Source of the DNA: a candidate division WWE3 bacterium
Lineage (GTDB): Bacteria > Patescibacteriota > WWE3 > JAPLWK01
DNA: 42,176 nt
Direction of reading: 5' to 3'
NCBI GenBank assembly: GCA_026396615.1
Contig: JAPLWK010000008.1
Span: 140,883 to 183,058 of the forward strand
Shown here: piece after piece, positions 1 through 8,919 of the stretch
How positions within the stretch are numbered: position 1 is the stretch's first letter
How the letters are laid out: the number at the start of each line of letters is the position of its first letter
The notes under the pieces: generated by a model
The model's database searches: none
What the model was told of the DNA's origin: nothing
The model's input: only the letters and a program-made list of their open reading frames with translations
Translations under genes and position numbers: made by a program

Positions 1-1
1 G

Positions 2-895
2 AAGATGGGCACACCGGCCGTGAAGGCGGGCAATATTTGGTTTACTTACCACCGACTGCCTGGGCCGATCAACAAATTGCCGATAATGGTTGGCTATTGT
101 CCTAAAGTTTCTGAAATGTCCTCCGCAGATTGGAAAGAGCTGGCGACGGTGGGACGAGCTAAGAAATGTGCTTTTATTAAAATCGAAAGCAACGTGGTCA
201 TGTCAGATTCAACAGATAGGACTAACCCGAAAGTTTCGGGCTTAGAAATTAGAAATTCTTCCAGGGTCTTTGCCTCTCACACCTACCTCTTAGACTTGGC
301 TCAAACCGAAGAGCAACTCTTATCAAATCTTCATCAAAAGACCCGCTACAACATCGGTCTCGCGGCTCGTAAGGGTGTGGTCATCGAAGAACGCAATGAT
401 GACGAGGCTCTAAAGATATTTTTAAAACTCCAGAAAGAAACTACGGATAGGCAACATTTTTTCGTACATCCGAATAAATACTACGAAACTTTGTGGAATA
501 TTTTGGCCCCTAAAAAGATGGCTTACTTACTGCTAGCTAAGTTTAATGATGAATATTTGGGAGCCTTAATGCTTTTTAAATACGGCGATACTTTTTATTA
601 CCCCTATGGCGGGACTTCGGAGCATCATAAAGAATTAATGGCGCCGTCACTGCTGATGTGGGAAGCGGTTCGGCTCGGTCAAAAACTTGGTTGTAGCACT
701 TTTGATATGTGGGGAGCCGCCGGGTCACTTGATCCCAAAGATCCGTGGTCGGGCTTTACTAGATTCAAGCAAGGTTTTGGTGGTCAGCTGGTCGAGTTCA
801 AACCCACTTATGATCTCGTCCTCAACAAGCCTTTATATCACCTCTTAACTTTGGGAAATAAATTACGGTGGTTCTTTTTAAGAATTAGCCGCTAG
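2..895 (+). CDS. FemAB-like peptidoglycan bridge aminoacyltransferase, 5' end missing
   Basis: The reading frame is open to the window edge, so the first ATG (position 5) is probably internal. Visible sequence resembles the FemA/FemX family, which adds amino acids from aminoacyl-tRNA to the peptidoglycan stem peptide: a segment with TRYNIGLAARKGV, then a second GNAT-like fold with LGALMLFKYGDTFYYPYGGT, then FDMWGAAGSLDPKDPWSGFTRFKQGFGG, the typical family ending. Members normally begin with a region containing a W..F motif, and about 40-50 residues of that are absent here. The 3' end overlaps the convergent lepA gene by 18 nt. A second family member lies at 34417-35259. Exact substrate cannot be told from sequence. 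Confidence 0.85.
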   Translation, partial: KMGTPAVKAGNIWFTYHRLPGPINKLPIMVGYCPKVSEMSSADWKELATVGRAKKCAFIKIESNVVMSDSTDRTNPKVSGLEIRNSSRVFASHTYLLDLAQTEEQLLSNLHQKTRYNIGLAARKGVVIEERNDDEALKIFLKLQKETTDRQHFFVHPNKYYETLWNILAPKKMAYLLLAKFNDEYLGALMLFKYGDTFYYPYGGTSEHHKELMAPSLLMWEAVRLGQKLGCSTFDMWGAAGSLDPKDPWSGFTRFKQGFGGQLVEFKPTYDLVLNKPLYHLLTLGNKLRWFFLRISR

Positions 896-2659
896 GATTT
901 TGCGATAAGCGTCGGCCGGAATCGAGATTTTTCCAATTAACCTCATTTTCTTTTTACCCCTCTTTTGAAGATCCGTGAGTTTATCTTTGCGGCGCTGGTC
1001 GCCACCACTCATTTTAGCGAGGACGTCTTTACGGTAAGTTTGCAAATCTTCACGAGCAATAATATGGCCGCCAATGGCCGCTTGTAAAGACACCGCAAAT
1101 TGCTGCCGCGGTAAATTTTCTTTAAGTCTGCCTAGAATTTTGCGGCCTTCGGCTTCAGCCTGGTCTCGAATTATCAACTCGGAAAGTGCAGGAACGACTT
1201 CGTTATGAACTAAAATATTTAATTTGACGACGTCGGCCGCTCTATAGTCTCCCAGTTCGTAATCCAGACTGGCGAAGCCGGAAGAGACTGATTTAAGTTC
1301 ATCGAAAAAACCAATTATTAATTCTTTAAGCGGCATTTCGGCGGCGACTAGTACTTTAGAAGCCGAAAAATATTTTATCTCACCAATGATGCCGCGATGC
1401 TCTTTAACGAGGTCTAATGACGGTCCCAAGTATTGATTAGGGACAATGATCGAAAGCATGGTCCACGGTTCTCGCACTTCCGTTAGAATCGAGGGATCTG
1501 GAAAGTCGATTGGAGAATTAATAACTTCAGTTTCGCCATTAGTTTTCGTTACCTCGTAGGCAACCGACGGCAGCGAATAAATTAAGGCAATTCCAAAGTC
1601 CCGTTCTAATCTTTCGCCAATAATTTCCGAGTGTAGCAGTCCTAGGAAGCCAACGCGGTAACCAAAGCCTAAGGCGGATGATGATTCTGGGGTAAAAGAC
1701 AAGGCGGCATCGGTCAACCGTAACTTCTCTAAAGCCTTTTTAAGATTTAAGAAATCATCACCAGAATTAGGATAGACGCTCATAAAAACCACCGGTTTGG
1801 CTTCTTTGTAGCCGGGAAGAGCCTGGGTTGCCGGATTATCTCTCGTCGTCAACGTTTCGCCGGCCCGAACGGCCGAGAGATCCTTAAGGCCGGTCGCCAC
1901 AAAACCAACTTCACCAGTCGAAAGGTTTTCAACGGTCGTCGGCTTGGGAGAATTAACGCCGATTTGGATCGGGTCAAACGCTTCACCAGAATGTTTGGCT
2001 AGCATTTTAGTTTGACTAAGTTGCCCTGCAGTCACTTTAATGGCGGCAATGACGCCCTGGTGCTCATCATAATAAGAATCAAAGACCAAAGCTTGCAATG
2101 GTTCGTTGGCTAGACCCGTCGGGGCTGGAATTTTCTTAATTATCTCGGTCAGAAGTTCTTGCACTCCGGCGCCGGTCTTGGCGGAAATCGCCAGAATGTC
2201 GCTGTCCAAGAATCCAAAAGTACTAACTAGGTCGGCCTTGGTTTCTTCCGCGTAAGCCGTTGGCAAATCGATTTTATTAAGGACCGGAATAATGGTTAGA
2301 CCTAATTCTTGCGCTTTTTGAACGTGGGCTAAAGTTTGGGCTTGAATTCCCTGAGTCGCATCCACAACTAATATTGCCCCTTCGCAAGCCGCTAAACTCC
2401 GAGAGACTTCATAGGAAAAATCGACGTGGCCTGGGGTGTCGATCAGATTTAAAGTGTAACCTTGGTACGTCATTCTTACCGACTTAAGCTTTATAGTAAT
2501 GCCTCGTTCGCGCTCTAAGTCTAAACTATCCAAGAATTGCTCACGCATATCTCTGGAACTCACGGTTCCGGTCAAATTAAGTAAGCGGTCGGCGAGAGTC
2601 GATTTACCGTGATCAACATGGGCAATGATTGCGAAGTTACGGATTTGTTGTTGTTTCAT
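878..2659 (-). CDS. lepA: Elongation factor 4 (LepA), ribosome-associated GTPase
   Basis: 593 aa, close to the usual 600. The G domain shows AHVDHGKSTLADRLL (P loop), RERGITIK (switch I), DTPGHVDFSYEVSRSL (switch II), NKIDLP and SAKTG. The LepA-specific C-terminal domain is present, with the end GGDQRRKDKLTDLQKRGKKKMR. LepA acts on the ribosome in the cytoplasm (back-translocation or initiation quality control). Its start ATG lies inside the 3' end of murJ (23 nt overlap), so it is translated from the murJ message. It shares its last 18 nt with the convergent FemAB-like gene. Confidence 0.97.
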   Translation of the reverse strand: MKQQQIRNFAIIAHVDHGKSTLADRLLNLTGTVSSRDMREQFLDSLDLERERGITIKLKSVRMTYQGYTLNLIDTPGHVDFSYEVSRSLAACEGAILVVDATQGIQAQTLAHVQKAQELGLTIIPVLNKIDLPTAYAEETKADLVSTFGFLDSDILAISAKTGAGVQELLTEIIKKIPAPTGLANEPLQALVFDSYYDEHQGVIAAIKVTAGQLSQTKMLAKHSGEAFDPIQIGVNSPKPTTVENLSTGEVGFVATGLKDLSAVRAGETLTTRDNPATQALPGYKEAKPVVFMSVYPNSGDDFLNLKKALEKLRLTDAALSFTPESSSALGFGYRVGFLGLLHSEIIGERLERDFGIALIYSLPSVAYEVTKTNGETEVINSPIDFPDPSILTEVREPWTMLSIIVPNQYLGPSLDLVKEHRGIIGEIKYFSASKVLVAAEMPLKELIIGFFDELKSVSSGFASLDYELGDYRAADVVKLNILVHNEVVPALSELIIRDQAEAEGRKILGRLKENLPRQQFAVSLQAAIGGHIIAREDLQTYRKDVLAKMSGGDQRRKDKLTDLQKRGKKKMRLIGKISIPADAYRKILAANS

Positions 2660-4268
2660 AATTTGGGATTTCGGGGGCAGTCGCAGGCTTCTTAATAATT
2701 TTATTAACGAGACTGTACAGTAACCGAATTTCTTGAACTTTAAAGAGCCAGGTTAGAATTAAGTAAGATATAACGCCAGCAAGTCCTGCAATGGCGGTTA
2801 GAATTACTAAATTAATAGTTCGACTAGTGTCGAGGGCGTAGAGGTCGAGTTGCTTCAGAGGTAAGTAGAGGCAACCGGCCATAATAAAAGTGGCGGCGCA
2901 AATTTTAATGAACGGTTTGCCGAAATCAACTATCGAAAAACCGTTTAAGGTCTTGGCTAAATAAGTAAAAAGTAAAATGCACTCAATTGAGCTCGATATA
3001 AAGTAAGCTAGGGACAGTCCCCAAACTCCAAGATGAAAGACTCTTATAAACAAGATTGCCACTATAATATTTATTATCGTTCCGGCGCAGTTAATAATAA
3101 ACGGCGTCTTGGAATCTTTAAGGGCGTAAAAAGCTTTAGTAATGCTAAGAGCAGCAGCCTGCGGAAAAAGAGCCAGCGCTAAAAAGGCTAAAGTGTAAGC
3201 GGCGGTAAGGGTGGCTTCCCAGGAAAAACGACTGGCGCCAAAGACTAAACGAATCGCCGGGACCCTAAGAACCAGCAGGACGGCGGCAGCCGGTAAAATT
3301 AAAAACGATAATTGCAAAAAAGAAGTTAAAAAAGTTTTCTTAAACTCCGTTTTATCTTCTATAAGCGCTTTTTGAGATAAAGTTGGAAAAAGGGCGGCGC
3401 TAATTGAAACCCCAAAAATTCCCAAAGGGACGTTTTGCAAGTGGAGCGCAAAAGTATAAGGGACGATCGCGGCCACCGACACCCAAGCGGCCAGCCAGGA
3501 ATCAATCAAGATTGATAGTTGACTCACTATAATCGTTAAAGTTCTTGGTCCCAGTAAATGCATGGTTTCCAAAAATGCCGGTGCCCTTAAATTTATTTGT
3601 GGTTTAAATTTAAAATCAATTTGTTTTAGAGCCGGAATCTGGATAGCCAGGTGCATACAAGCCCCTAAAACCGCCCCCCAGGCGGCAGCGATAATCCCAA
3701 AACGAGAGGCGGCTACAATTCCCACAATTAAGCCAAGATTGTAAAAAATTGGAGAAAGGGCGGGAATTAAAAAGTGTTTATGAGACTGCAGTAAACAGGT
3801 CAAGAAATTACTGACAATTAGCAGCAGCTGCCCCAGTAGCAGTATCCGTAGTAAGGTGACGAGAGTTGCAAAATCGGAAGGCGACAGTTTACTGCTTGTT
3901 AAAAGGCTGGCAATTGGGGTCGCGAAAATAAACAGAATTACTCCAAGTCCCGCAAACCCGACAAGGACGACTGATAAAATTTGGGAAGACAGCTCCCAAG
4001 CGGTAGCCACGTCATTTTTTAAATATTTTGTGAATACCGGGATTACGGCGGTGGAAAAACCGCCAATGACTAAAACACTAAAAATAAAATTTGGCAGTTT
4101 GTCGGCTAAATAAAACAAACCAAGTGGCGTGCTATCACCGAAAAAGTTGGCTGCCAAGCGATCCCGAATAAAGCCCAGTAGACCGCTACCAAGTAACGTC
4201 AGGCCAATTAGGGCCGCGGCCGTTATAATAGACTCCTGGCGCTTGAGAAAGAGATTCTTAAAAGTCAT
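2637..4268 (-). CDS. murJ: Lipid II flippase MurJ (MviN family)
   Basis: About 543 aa, almost entirely hydrophobic with about 14 membrane segments. N-terminal landmarks are GSGLLGFIRDRLAANFFG and DKLPNFIFSVLVIGGFSTAVIPVF, characteristic of MviN/MurJ. It moves lipid II across the inner membrane for peptidoglycan synthesis. The frame can start at TTG 4271 or ATG 4268; ATG is preferred. A possible -10 (TATGGT on the minus strand, 4286-4281) lies 12 nt upstream, divergent from the rpsT promoter. It is followed directly by lepA with a 23-nt overlap. Confidence 0.95.
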   Translation of the reverse strand: MTFKNLFLKRQESIITAAALIGLTLLGSGLLGFIRDRLAANFFGDSTPLGLFYLADKLPNFIFSVLVIGGFSTAVIPVFTKYLKNDVATAWELSSQILSVVLVGFAGLGVILFIFATPIASLLTSSKLSPSDFATLVTLLRILLLGQLLLIVSNFLTCLLQSHKHFLIPALSPIFYNLGLIVGIVAASRFGIIAAAWGAVLGACMHLAIQIPALKQIDFKFKPQINLRAPAFLETMHLLGPRTLTIIVSQLSILIDSWLAAWVSVAAIVPYTFALHLQNVPLGIFGVSISAALFPTLSQKALIEDKTEFKKTFLTSFLQLSFLILPAAAVLLVLRVPAIRLVFGASRFSWEATLTAAYTLAFLALALFPQAAALSITKAFYALKDSKTPFIINCAGTIINIIVAILFIRVFHLGVWGLSLAYFISSSIECILLFTYLAKTLNGFSIVDFGKPFIKICAATFIMAGCLYLPLKQLDLYALDTSRTINLVILTAIAGLAGVISYLILTWLFKVQEIRLLYSLVNKIIKKPATAPEIPNYETTTNP

Positions 4269-4290
4269 CAAATGCAGGTTACCATAGCCC

Positions 4291-4319
4291 TTGATTTGGC
4301 GCCAGGGCTCTGGTATATT
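4291..4319 (+). promoter_or_regulatory. rpsT operon promoter
   Basis: TTGATT (4291-4296), 17-nt spacer, TATATT (4314-4319) with an extended -10 TGG just before it. Predicted start of transcription is near 4326, leaving a leader of only about 10 nt and no Shine-Dalgarno sequence before the rpsT ATG. This supports the start at 4336 over an upstream in-frame TTG. Confidence 0.75.
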
Positions 4320-4335
4320 GGTCTCCTGTAGTTTT

Positions 4336-4563
4336 ATGGCTAATTTAAAATCCGCTCAAAAGAAAACCCGAGTCGATATTAGGCGTACCAAATACGCTGT
4401 CTCTTGGAAAACCAAGCTACGGAAAGCGGTTAAATTAGGGGTTGTTTCCGATATCTACAAAGTGGCCGATAAGATGGCAAAAAACCATATTATTCACCCC
4501 AATAAAGCTGCTAGAATAAAGGGGCATGCCGCCTCTAAACAACTTAAGTCTAAATCTAATTAA
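4336..4563 (+). CDS. rpsT: 30S ribosomal protein S20
   Basis: 75 aa, starting MANLKSAQKKTRVDIRRTKY, the S20 signature (typical: MANIKSAKKR). It ends HPNKAARIKGHAASKQLK, also typical. S20 is an early-binding 16S rRNA protein of the 30S subunit. It is slightly shorter than the E. coli protein (87 aa). The start is fixed by similarity and by the promoter, since an upstream TTG would lie within the -35 element. It is first in an operon whose next gene overlaps it by 38 nt. Confidence 0.96.
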   Translation: MANLKSAQKKTRVDIRRTKYAVSWKTKLRKAVKLGVVSDIYKVADKMAKNHIIHPNKAARIKGHAASKQLKSKSN

Positions 4564-5068
4564 ACCCGTCTCTTTCGAGGAATCCGGAATCGGAAGTAAA
4601 ATCCTCTACTTCTTCCGTGTTCAAGGGCGGCTACTCATAATAATTTTTCAGTTTTTAGTGGTCCTTTCTTTCGTGGCTCGCTATCTTTTAGATCAGCAAT
4701 TGTTACCCGTTAATACTCGTTTAAGCAGTCAAATGCTTACTTTAGATAAGCTTAAAGTGGTTGAGGATCAATTAAATGTGAATAACCAGCGGTTACTGCA
4801 ACTTCGTAGTATTCAAGCTAAATCAAGTGATCTTCCCGGAATTTTAGTAGCGGTTCGTGGCTGCTTACCGGAAGGTTTAACTCTGTCTCAATTAAATATT
4901 ACTTCTAAATCAATAACCATAAACGGATCAACCATTGATGCGATTAATTTTGGGAAGTTATTGGTGGCTTTAAAACAAGTGGCCGCTTTTAAGCAAATCG
5001 CCCTAAACTCCGCCACTTATGATAAAACCCACAATAGTTTCTTGTTTAATTTAGAAGTAGCTTTATGA
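4526..5068 (+). CDS. PilN-like type IV pilus inner-membrane assembly protein
   Basis: 180 aa. A short cytoplasmic N-terminus with LSLNLIKP resembles the PilN motif (INLLP) that contacts PilM. One membrane segment follows (about residues 33-58), then a coiled stretch and a C-terminal region with LPEGLTLSQLNITSKSITINGST, typical of the PilN periplasmic fold. In type IV pili PilN pairs with PilO to align the motor with the pilus. It overlaps rpsT by 38 nt in another frame and the next gene by 4 nt (ATGA). Assignment rests on topology, motif and the PilO-like neighbour; sequence identity to characterised PilN is low. Confidence 0.75.
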   Translation: MPPLNNLSLNLIKPVSFEESGIGSKILYFFRVQGRLLIIIFQFLVVLSFVARYLLDQQLLPVNTRLSSQMLTLDKLKVVEDQLNVNNQRLLQLRSIQAKSSDLPGILVAVRGCLPEGLTLSQLNITSKSITINGSTIDAINFGKLLVALKQVAAFKQIALNSATYDKTHNSFLFNLEVAL

Positions 5069-5637
5069 CTTTAGGGATCCCTAAATATTTAAATAGAAAC
5101 CTTCGGGCCTATATTTCAGAAACCCCCCAGAAAGCCTACACTTTGCTAGGATTAAGTCTAATAACCATTATAATTTTTGGCACTTTTGGAATTTATCCGG
5201 CTATCGCTTCCGTATTCAAAATTAAGGCCAATATTGAGCAGGGCAAAAAATATGAAACGACCTTCGATCAGAAAATCACGGCCCTAAAAGCAGCGTCAGT
5301 AAGACTCCGTAACGAGGCGGCCGCGGTTACCAAGATCTCAGAGCTACTGCCAATTAGTGCGGATAACGGCCAATTTATTCAGGATTTATCGCTTCTGGCC
5401 AGTAATTCTTTAGTAAAATTAGATTTTATTCAAAAAGTATCGATAACCGAAGCGGCTAGCTCCGGAGAAAATAAATATTGGATCGGTTTAAGTGGCAGTT
5501 ACGGCAACATTGAGAAATTTTTAAAAGATCTAGGCAGTTTTAAACGTTTAGTTTCCATAGCTTCAATTGGCTTAAGTTCTTTAAACAGCCAGGCGCGAGC
5601 GACGGTATACTTAAGTACGTTTAATTATGTTAGGTAA
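5065..5637 (+). CDS. PilO-like type IV pilus inner-membrane assembly protein
   Basis: 190 aa with one membrane segment (about residues 28-50), a charged coiled region, then NGQFIQDLSLLASNSLVKLDFIQ and a C-terminal ferredoxin-like segment with GSYGNIEKFLKDLGSFKRLVSI. The GSY.N...FL..L....RLV pattern is the hallmark of PilO. It should pair with the PilN-like protein encoded just upstream (ATGA overlap). No PilM, PilB, PilC or pilin gene is in the window. Confidence 0.78.
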   Translation: MTLGIPKYLNRNLRAYISETPQKAYTLLGLSLITIIIFGTFGIYPAIASVFKIKANIEQGKKYETTFDQKITALKAASVRLRNEAAAVTKISELLPISADNGQFIQDLSLLASNSLVKLDFIQKVSITEAASSGENKYWIGLSGSYGNIEKFLKDLGSFKRLVSIASIGLSSLNSQARATVYLSTFNYVR

Positions 5638-5645
5638 GTTAATTT

Positions 5646-5828
5646 ATGTCTAAGGATTTAATTATAGCTTTAATTGCTGTTTTAATTGGTCTTACGGTCT
5701 GGGGCCTTTTTGGAGTTATTCACAGCCGGCAGACTGATAGTCTGCCTTTCGGTGTTGCTGATTATTTAAAACCATTACCACCAACATTAAACCTTGACCT
5801 ATCCGCTCAAAGCGCTAAAGTTAAGTAA
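5646..5828 (+). CDS. Small single-pass membrane protein in pilus operon
   Basis: 60 aa. One N-terminal membrane segment (about residues 4-26) followed by a short polar tail containing PLPPTLNLDL. No family recognised. Its position after PilN/PilO-like genes, 8 nt downstream and joined to the next gene by a TAATG overlap, suggests a small accessory part of the same envelope assembly. It could occupy the place of PilP, but no PilP motif is visible. Confidence 0.6.
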   Translation: MSKDLIIALIAVLIGLTVWGLFGVIHSRQTDSLPFGVADYLKPLPPTLNLDLSAQSAKVK

Positions 5829-6421
5829 TGGTTATTTTAAATAAAGAAATTAACCGGGTGTTTGTGCTACCGGTCGTTGGGGTAATATTAGTTATAATAC
5901 TGGCGGTTTCCGGTTGGTTTATTAGCAGGCGTCTCACGTCATCGAATCTTTCGGCGGTGACCACGCATGCTACTGAAAGTACCGATGCCGCTTCTCAAAG
6001 CGGCTCTCATAATGTTTGTGAGAATAATGCCTGCGTGGCCAAGCCTGGGATTGGGCCTTCCGACTGCACTTTAAATATCGATTGCGCGCCGGCCGAATGC
6101 GCTACTGTCGTTGCCAGTCCCGAAAAGCCGGCGATTGGCGATAGCAATGTTAAATTTATTTGTGCCGGTAGTGTGCCAAGTAGTTCCAATACGGTAGCCA
6201 CGGTCGACTTTTCGTTGACAGTACCGAGCACCGCCAACGCTGACGAATTTAGTTGTCCTTCCGATAATTGTACATTTACATCAACCGGAAGTAACTTTAC
6301 AGCCACTCTTACTTACCCCAAGGCGCTCGTCAAGGGCTCTTATTCTATTATGACCAGGGCTTGCTTTAAACTGGCTTCGGGAGCCGATATTTGTGGAAAA
6401 TACTTGCCACCAACGCCTTAA
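5828..6421 (+). CDS. Membrane-anchored exported protein with one four-cysteine repeat
   Basis: 197 aa. One N-terminal membrane segment (about residues 12-34) then an extracytoplasmic region. Residues about 59-86 hold one copy of the H..C....C......G...C.....C repeat (HNVCENNACVAKPG...) that recurs five times in the next protein. The rest (about 90-197) is Ser/Thr-rich with paired cysteines and looks like a beta-sandwich domain. No enzyme motif. Likely a surface component made with the PilN/PilO-like proteins; function unknown. Confidence 0.65.
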   Translation: MVILNKEINRVFVLPVVGVILVIILAVSGWFISRRLTSSNLSAVTTHATESTDAASQSGSHNVCENNACVAKPGIGPSDCTLNIDCAPAECATVVASPEKPAIGDSNVKFICAGSVPSSSNTVATVDFSLTVPSTANADEFSCPSDNCTFTSTGSNFTATLTYPKALVKGSYSIMTRACFKLASGADICGKYLPPTP

Positions 6422-6427
6422 AGCCCC

Positions 6428-8239
6428 ATGAAGAATAATTTGCTACGGCTTCTCATCATCGCTCCGTTCCTGGTTATTGGATTTTTAGTAGTTCAAGGAT
6501 CGCCGTCTTCTTCTGTGTCTCGCGAGCCCTCGGTTCTGGGGAGTTCTATAATTATTACCGTTGGAGACTCAGGAATTACCTGTACTTCCAAAGCCCAATT
6601 GACTTTACCAAAGAATTTTCCGCCGCTTAATTCCGATCTTAATAATTCCAAAACGGTCGATATCGACGGCGTTGCGGTCAAAGGGGCGCCCTTAGGCCTT
6701 GATGTCACCTATCAAATTGATTGCACCAATACCGGCATTACTCCGCTAACCGGTCTGGTTCTAACCAATCCGCTCACAGGAGCTAATCAGAATTACTTAA
6801 CTTATAAATCAACGAATAACTCCGATTGTAGTTTTAATAACCCTGATTTTATTTGTAACCCCGGAAACCTTGCGGTCGGGGCCAAACTCAGCCGCAGTTT
6901 TATAGTCACTGTGGCTTCAGATATCCTTGAAAACTCAGTTGCGGTAACAAACGTAGCGACGATTACCGCGGACGGCGGGATTGCCGCACCGGCGTCAACT
7001 TCTTTCTCAATTTATAAACGGCCGGCTTGCGGCAGCTTAACCCATTCTCCCAGTCCTGTGGTTGCCAGTTCTCCCGCTACTTTTACCGGGATCGGGACCA
7101 CTTATGATAATGCGCAAACTACCTATATCTTTTCAGTTGGCGCAGTAGCGGTCTCTGTCCAAAGCGGTACTACTTACAGCCAGTCATTTGTAAATCAAGC
7201 CGAGCCATATTACACCACTTTGGCGATTCGTGATTCTTTGGGTAATGCTTCCGGAGACCCCAGTAATTGCAGTGCGGCTTGCGCCAATACTTTTGAAGTG
7301 GCGGCCGCTCCCTCTCAATGTGTTTCCGGTCTCACTTTGACTCCCAGCTCTGGCCCCTCACCTCTTAGTGTCACCGCGATGGCTTCACTGACCGGAACTT
7401 TCACAATGCCGTTGACTTCGAAGGTTTACGACAGTTCAACTCTGATTAAACAAGTCTCCGGAAATAGTAACAATATCTCGGTGCTCTTAAGTTTTACAAA
7501 TGATACCCAAAGTCCAGTGCCACATTTACTAAGTCTGCTGGTTTACGACAGCGCCGGAAAGTTGGTATCAAATCTCTGCGAGGCCGCGATTTTAGTCCAG
7601 CCAGCCGTTGCCCCGCCCCCGCCACCAACACTTAATCAACATTACGCCTGTGTTAGTGCAACCTGCACTTTACTTAATTCGCCAGGAATAAATTCCTGCA
7701 CAGTTGGTGGCACTGAGTGCGTGGTAGCAACGCATTATGCTTGTGTTAATAATGCTTGTACTTTGGTCAATTCCGCGGGAGCGAACACTTGTATCGTTGG
7801 TGGTTCGGAATGCGCCGCGGTATCACCTCCGGTCGTTTCGCATTATGCTTGCGTGAATAGTGCCTGTACGCGGGTCAATTCCGCGGGCGTGAGTACTTGC
7901 ACTTTAGGAGGAACGGAGTGCGCCCCCTTGGTCACGCACTTAGAATGTAATGCTACAAGCTTAGTCTGCGAGGCGGTGGTGGGGGCTGGTGTGGATAGCT
8001 GCAGTACTAACGCCCAGTGTGCGGTCATATCTCCCAGCGGACCGCATCATTTTGTGTGTAATCAAGTGCGAAAGTCTTGTGACAGTTATTACGGAAACGG
8101 CGTGAATACCTGCAAAATTAGTAGTGACTGCACCCAGTTTAACGGCGGTACCCCTAGTTTGACAGGAGCGTTGCTCGTAATTGGTGGCTCTTTACTTCTC
8201 GGTGGTTTTGTTACCATAATGAAGTTGCTAAAAAAATGA
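6428..8239 (+). CDS. Large surface protein: Ig-like domains plus five four-cysteine repeats and C-terminal membrane anchor
   Basis: 603 aa. Signal segment at residues about 5-25; a DUF11-like beta-sandwich with VTYQIDCTNTGITPLTGLVLT (about 80-190); two further PKD/Ig-like regions (about 200-395); a proline linker APPPPP; five four-cysteine repeats (405-568); and a C-terminal hydrophobic helix ending MKLLKK. TPSLTG just before the helix resembles a degenerate sorting signal, and a sortase gene lies about 0.7 kb downstream on the other strand. Start ATG is 6 nt after the previous stop and the end overlaps the next gene by 4 nt (ATGA). Probably an adhesin or surface fibre; that is inference. Confidence 0.75.
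   Translation: MKNNLLRLLIIAPFLVIGFLVVQGSPSSSVSREPSVLGSSIIITVGDSGITCTSKAQLTLPKNFPPLNSDLNNSKTVDIDGVAVKGAPLGLDVTYQIDCTNTGITPLTGLVLTNPLTGANQNYLTYKSTNNSDCSFNNPDFICNPGNLAVGAKLSRSFIVTVASDILENSVAVTNVATITADGGIAAPASTSFSIYKRPACGSLTHSPSPVVASSPATFTGIGTTYDNAQTTYIFSVGAVAVSVQSGTTYSQSFVNQAEPYYTTLAIRDSLGNASGDPSNCSAACANTFEVAAAPSQCVSGLTLTPSSGPSPLSVTAMASLTGTFTMPLTSKVYDSSTLIKQVSGNSNNISVLLSFTNDTQSPVPHLLSLLVYDSAGKLVSNLCEAAILVQPAVAPPPPPTLNQHYACVSATCTLLNSPGINSCTVGGTECVVATHYACVNNACTLVNSAGANTCIVGGSECAAVSPPVVSHYACVNSACTRVNSAGVSTCTLGGTECAPLVTHLECNATSLVCEAVVGAGVDSCSTNAQCAVISPSGPHHFVCNQVRKSCDSYYGNGVNTCKISSDCTQFNGGTPSLTGALLVIGGSLLLGGFVTIMKLLKK
7640..8131 (+). repeat. Five-copy coding repeat with four cysteines per unit
   Basis: Encodes residues 405-568 of the large surface protein. 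Units begin HYAC (three), HLEC (one) and HHFVC (one) and follow H..C....C..V...G...C.....C, about 27-33 residues each. The first three are the most alike in DNA, pointing to recent duplication; the last two are diverged. A sixth copy is in the neighbouring 197-aa protein. Regular cysteine pairs suggest disulfide-linked modules outside the cell. Confidence 0.85.
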
Positions 8240-8919
8240 AAAAATCTGCCAGCCAAACAATTATAACCGTCGTAGTTTTATCTGTAGTTCTAATTTCCGG
8301 GGTATTTTTCCTCAAGGGTGGCTTCGGTCTTTTTAATGGCTCTACTGTGTCTGACGTTCCTCAAAACGTCTCCATTAGTGAAGTTCGCAGTACTCAAAGT
8401 TCTGTTTCTTGGATTACCGCTGACCGCACTCCCAGCACTGTTTACTACGGCACTACGTTGTCCTTGGGAGACGAGAAGACAATACCCGGTTTAACTACGG
8501 CTCACTTAGTGACTTTAGAAAATTTAAATCCCGATACCACTTACTATTTAATGATTGGCGGCAGTAGCCAAAAATATGCCTCCGATGGTCCCAGTGGCGC
8601 TATTCCTTACACGTTGCGCACTTTAGCCGCTCTTCCTGCTACTAATAATTCCGCGGTTAATCCGAATCCAATTCCGGTCAAACAACTCGCTTTAGCCCAA
8701 ACTCCGTCTCCGTTTGGAGAAGTACTAAAAAATGGTGGTAGTAATCGTCCGCAAGTTCTAGCGGAAGCCACTACCAGTGGCGGCACGTCTGGAGGGACGT
8801 CCGGCGGCACAAGCGGTGGAAATGGCACGCCGCAAACGGCTAGTCCTTTATATACCTTGTTAGTCGCGGTCGTTTCTTTATCACTCTTAGGGTTTGGGTA
8901 TAGGCTTCTGAGGCGTTAA
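8236..8919 (+). CDS. Surface protein with fibronectin-III-like domain, Gly/Ser/Thr stalk and C-terminal anchor
   Basis: 227 aa. N-terminal membrane/signal segment (about 8-28). Then a fibronectin type III or purple-acid-phosphatase-N-like domain (about 40-130: VSISEVRSTQSSVSWITADR, NPDTTYYLMIGGSS). A linker carries four tandem Gly-rich units (TSGG, TSGG, TSGG, TSGG). The C-terminus is NGTPQTASP, a hydrophobic helix and YRLLRR: the layout of a sortase substrate (motif, helix, basic tail), with TPQTA instead of LPxTG. ATGA overlap with the previous gene. The next gene, a sortase, is convergent and overlaps by 4 nt. Confidence 0.72.
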   Translation: MKKSASQTIITVVVLSVVLISGVFFLKGGFGLFNGSTVSDVPQNVSISEVRSTQSSVSWITADRTPSTVYYGTTLSLGDEKTIPGLTTAHLVTLENLNPDTTYYLMIGGSSQKYASDGPSGAIPYTLRTLAALPATNNSAVNPNPIPVKQLALAQTPSPFGEVLKNGGSNRPQVLAEATTSGGTSGGTSGGTSGGNGTPQTASPLYTLLVAVVSLSLLGFGYRLLRR

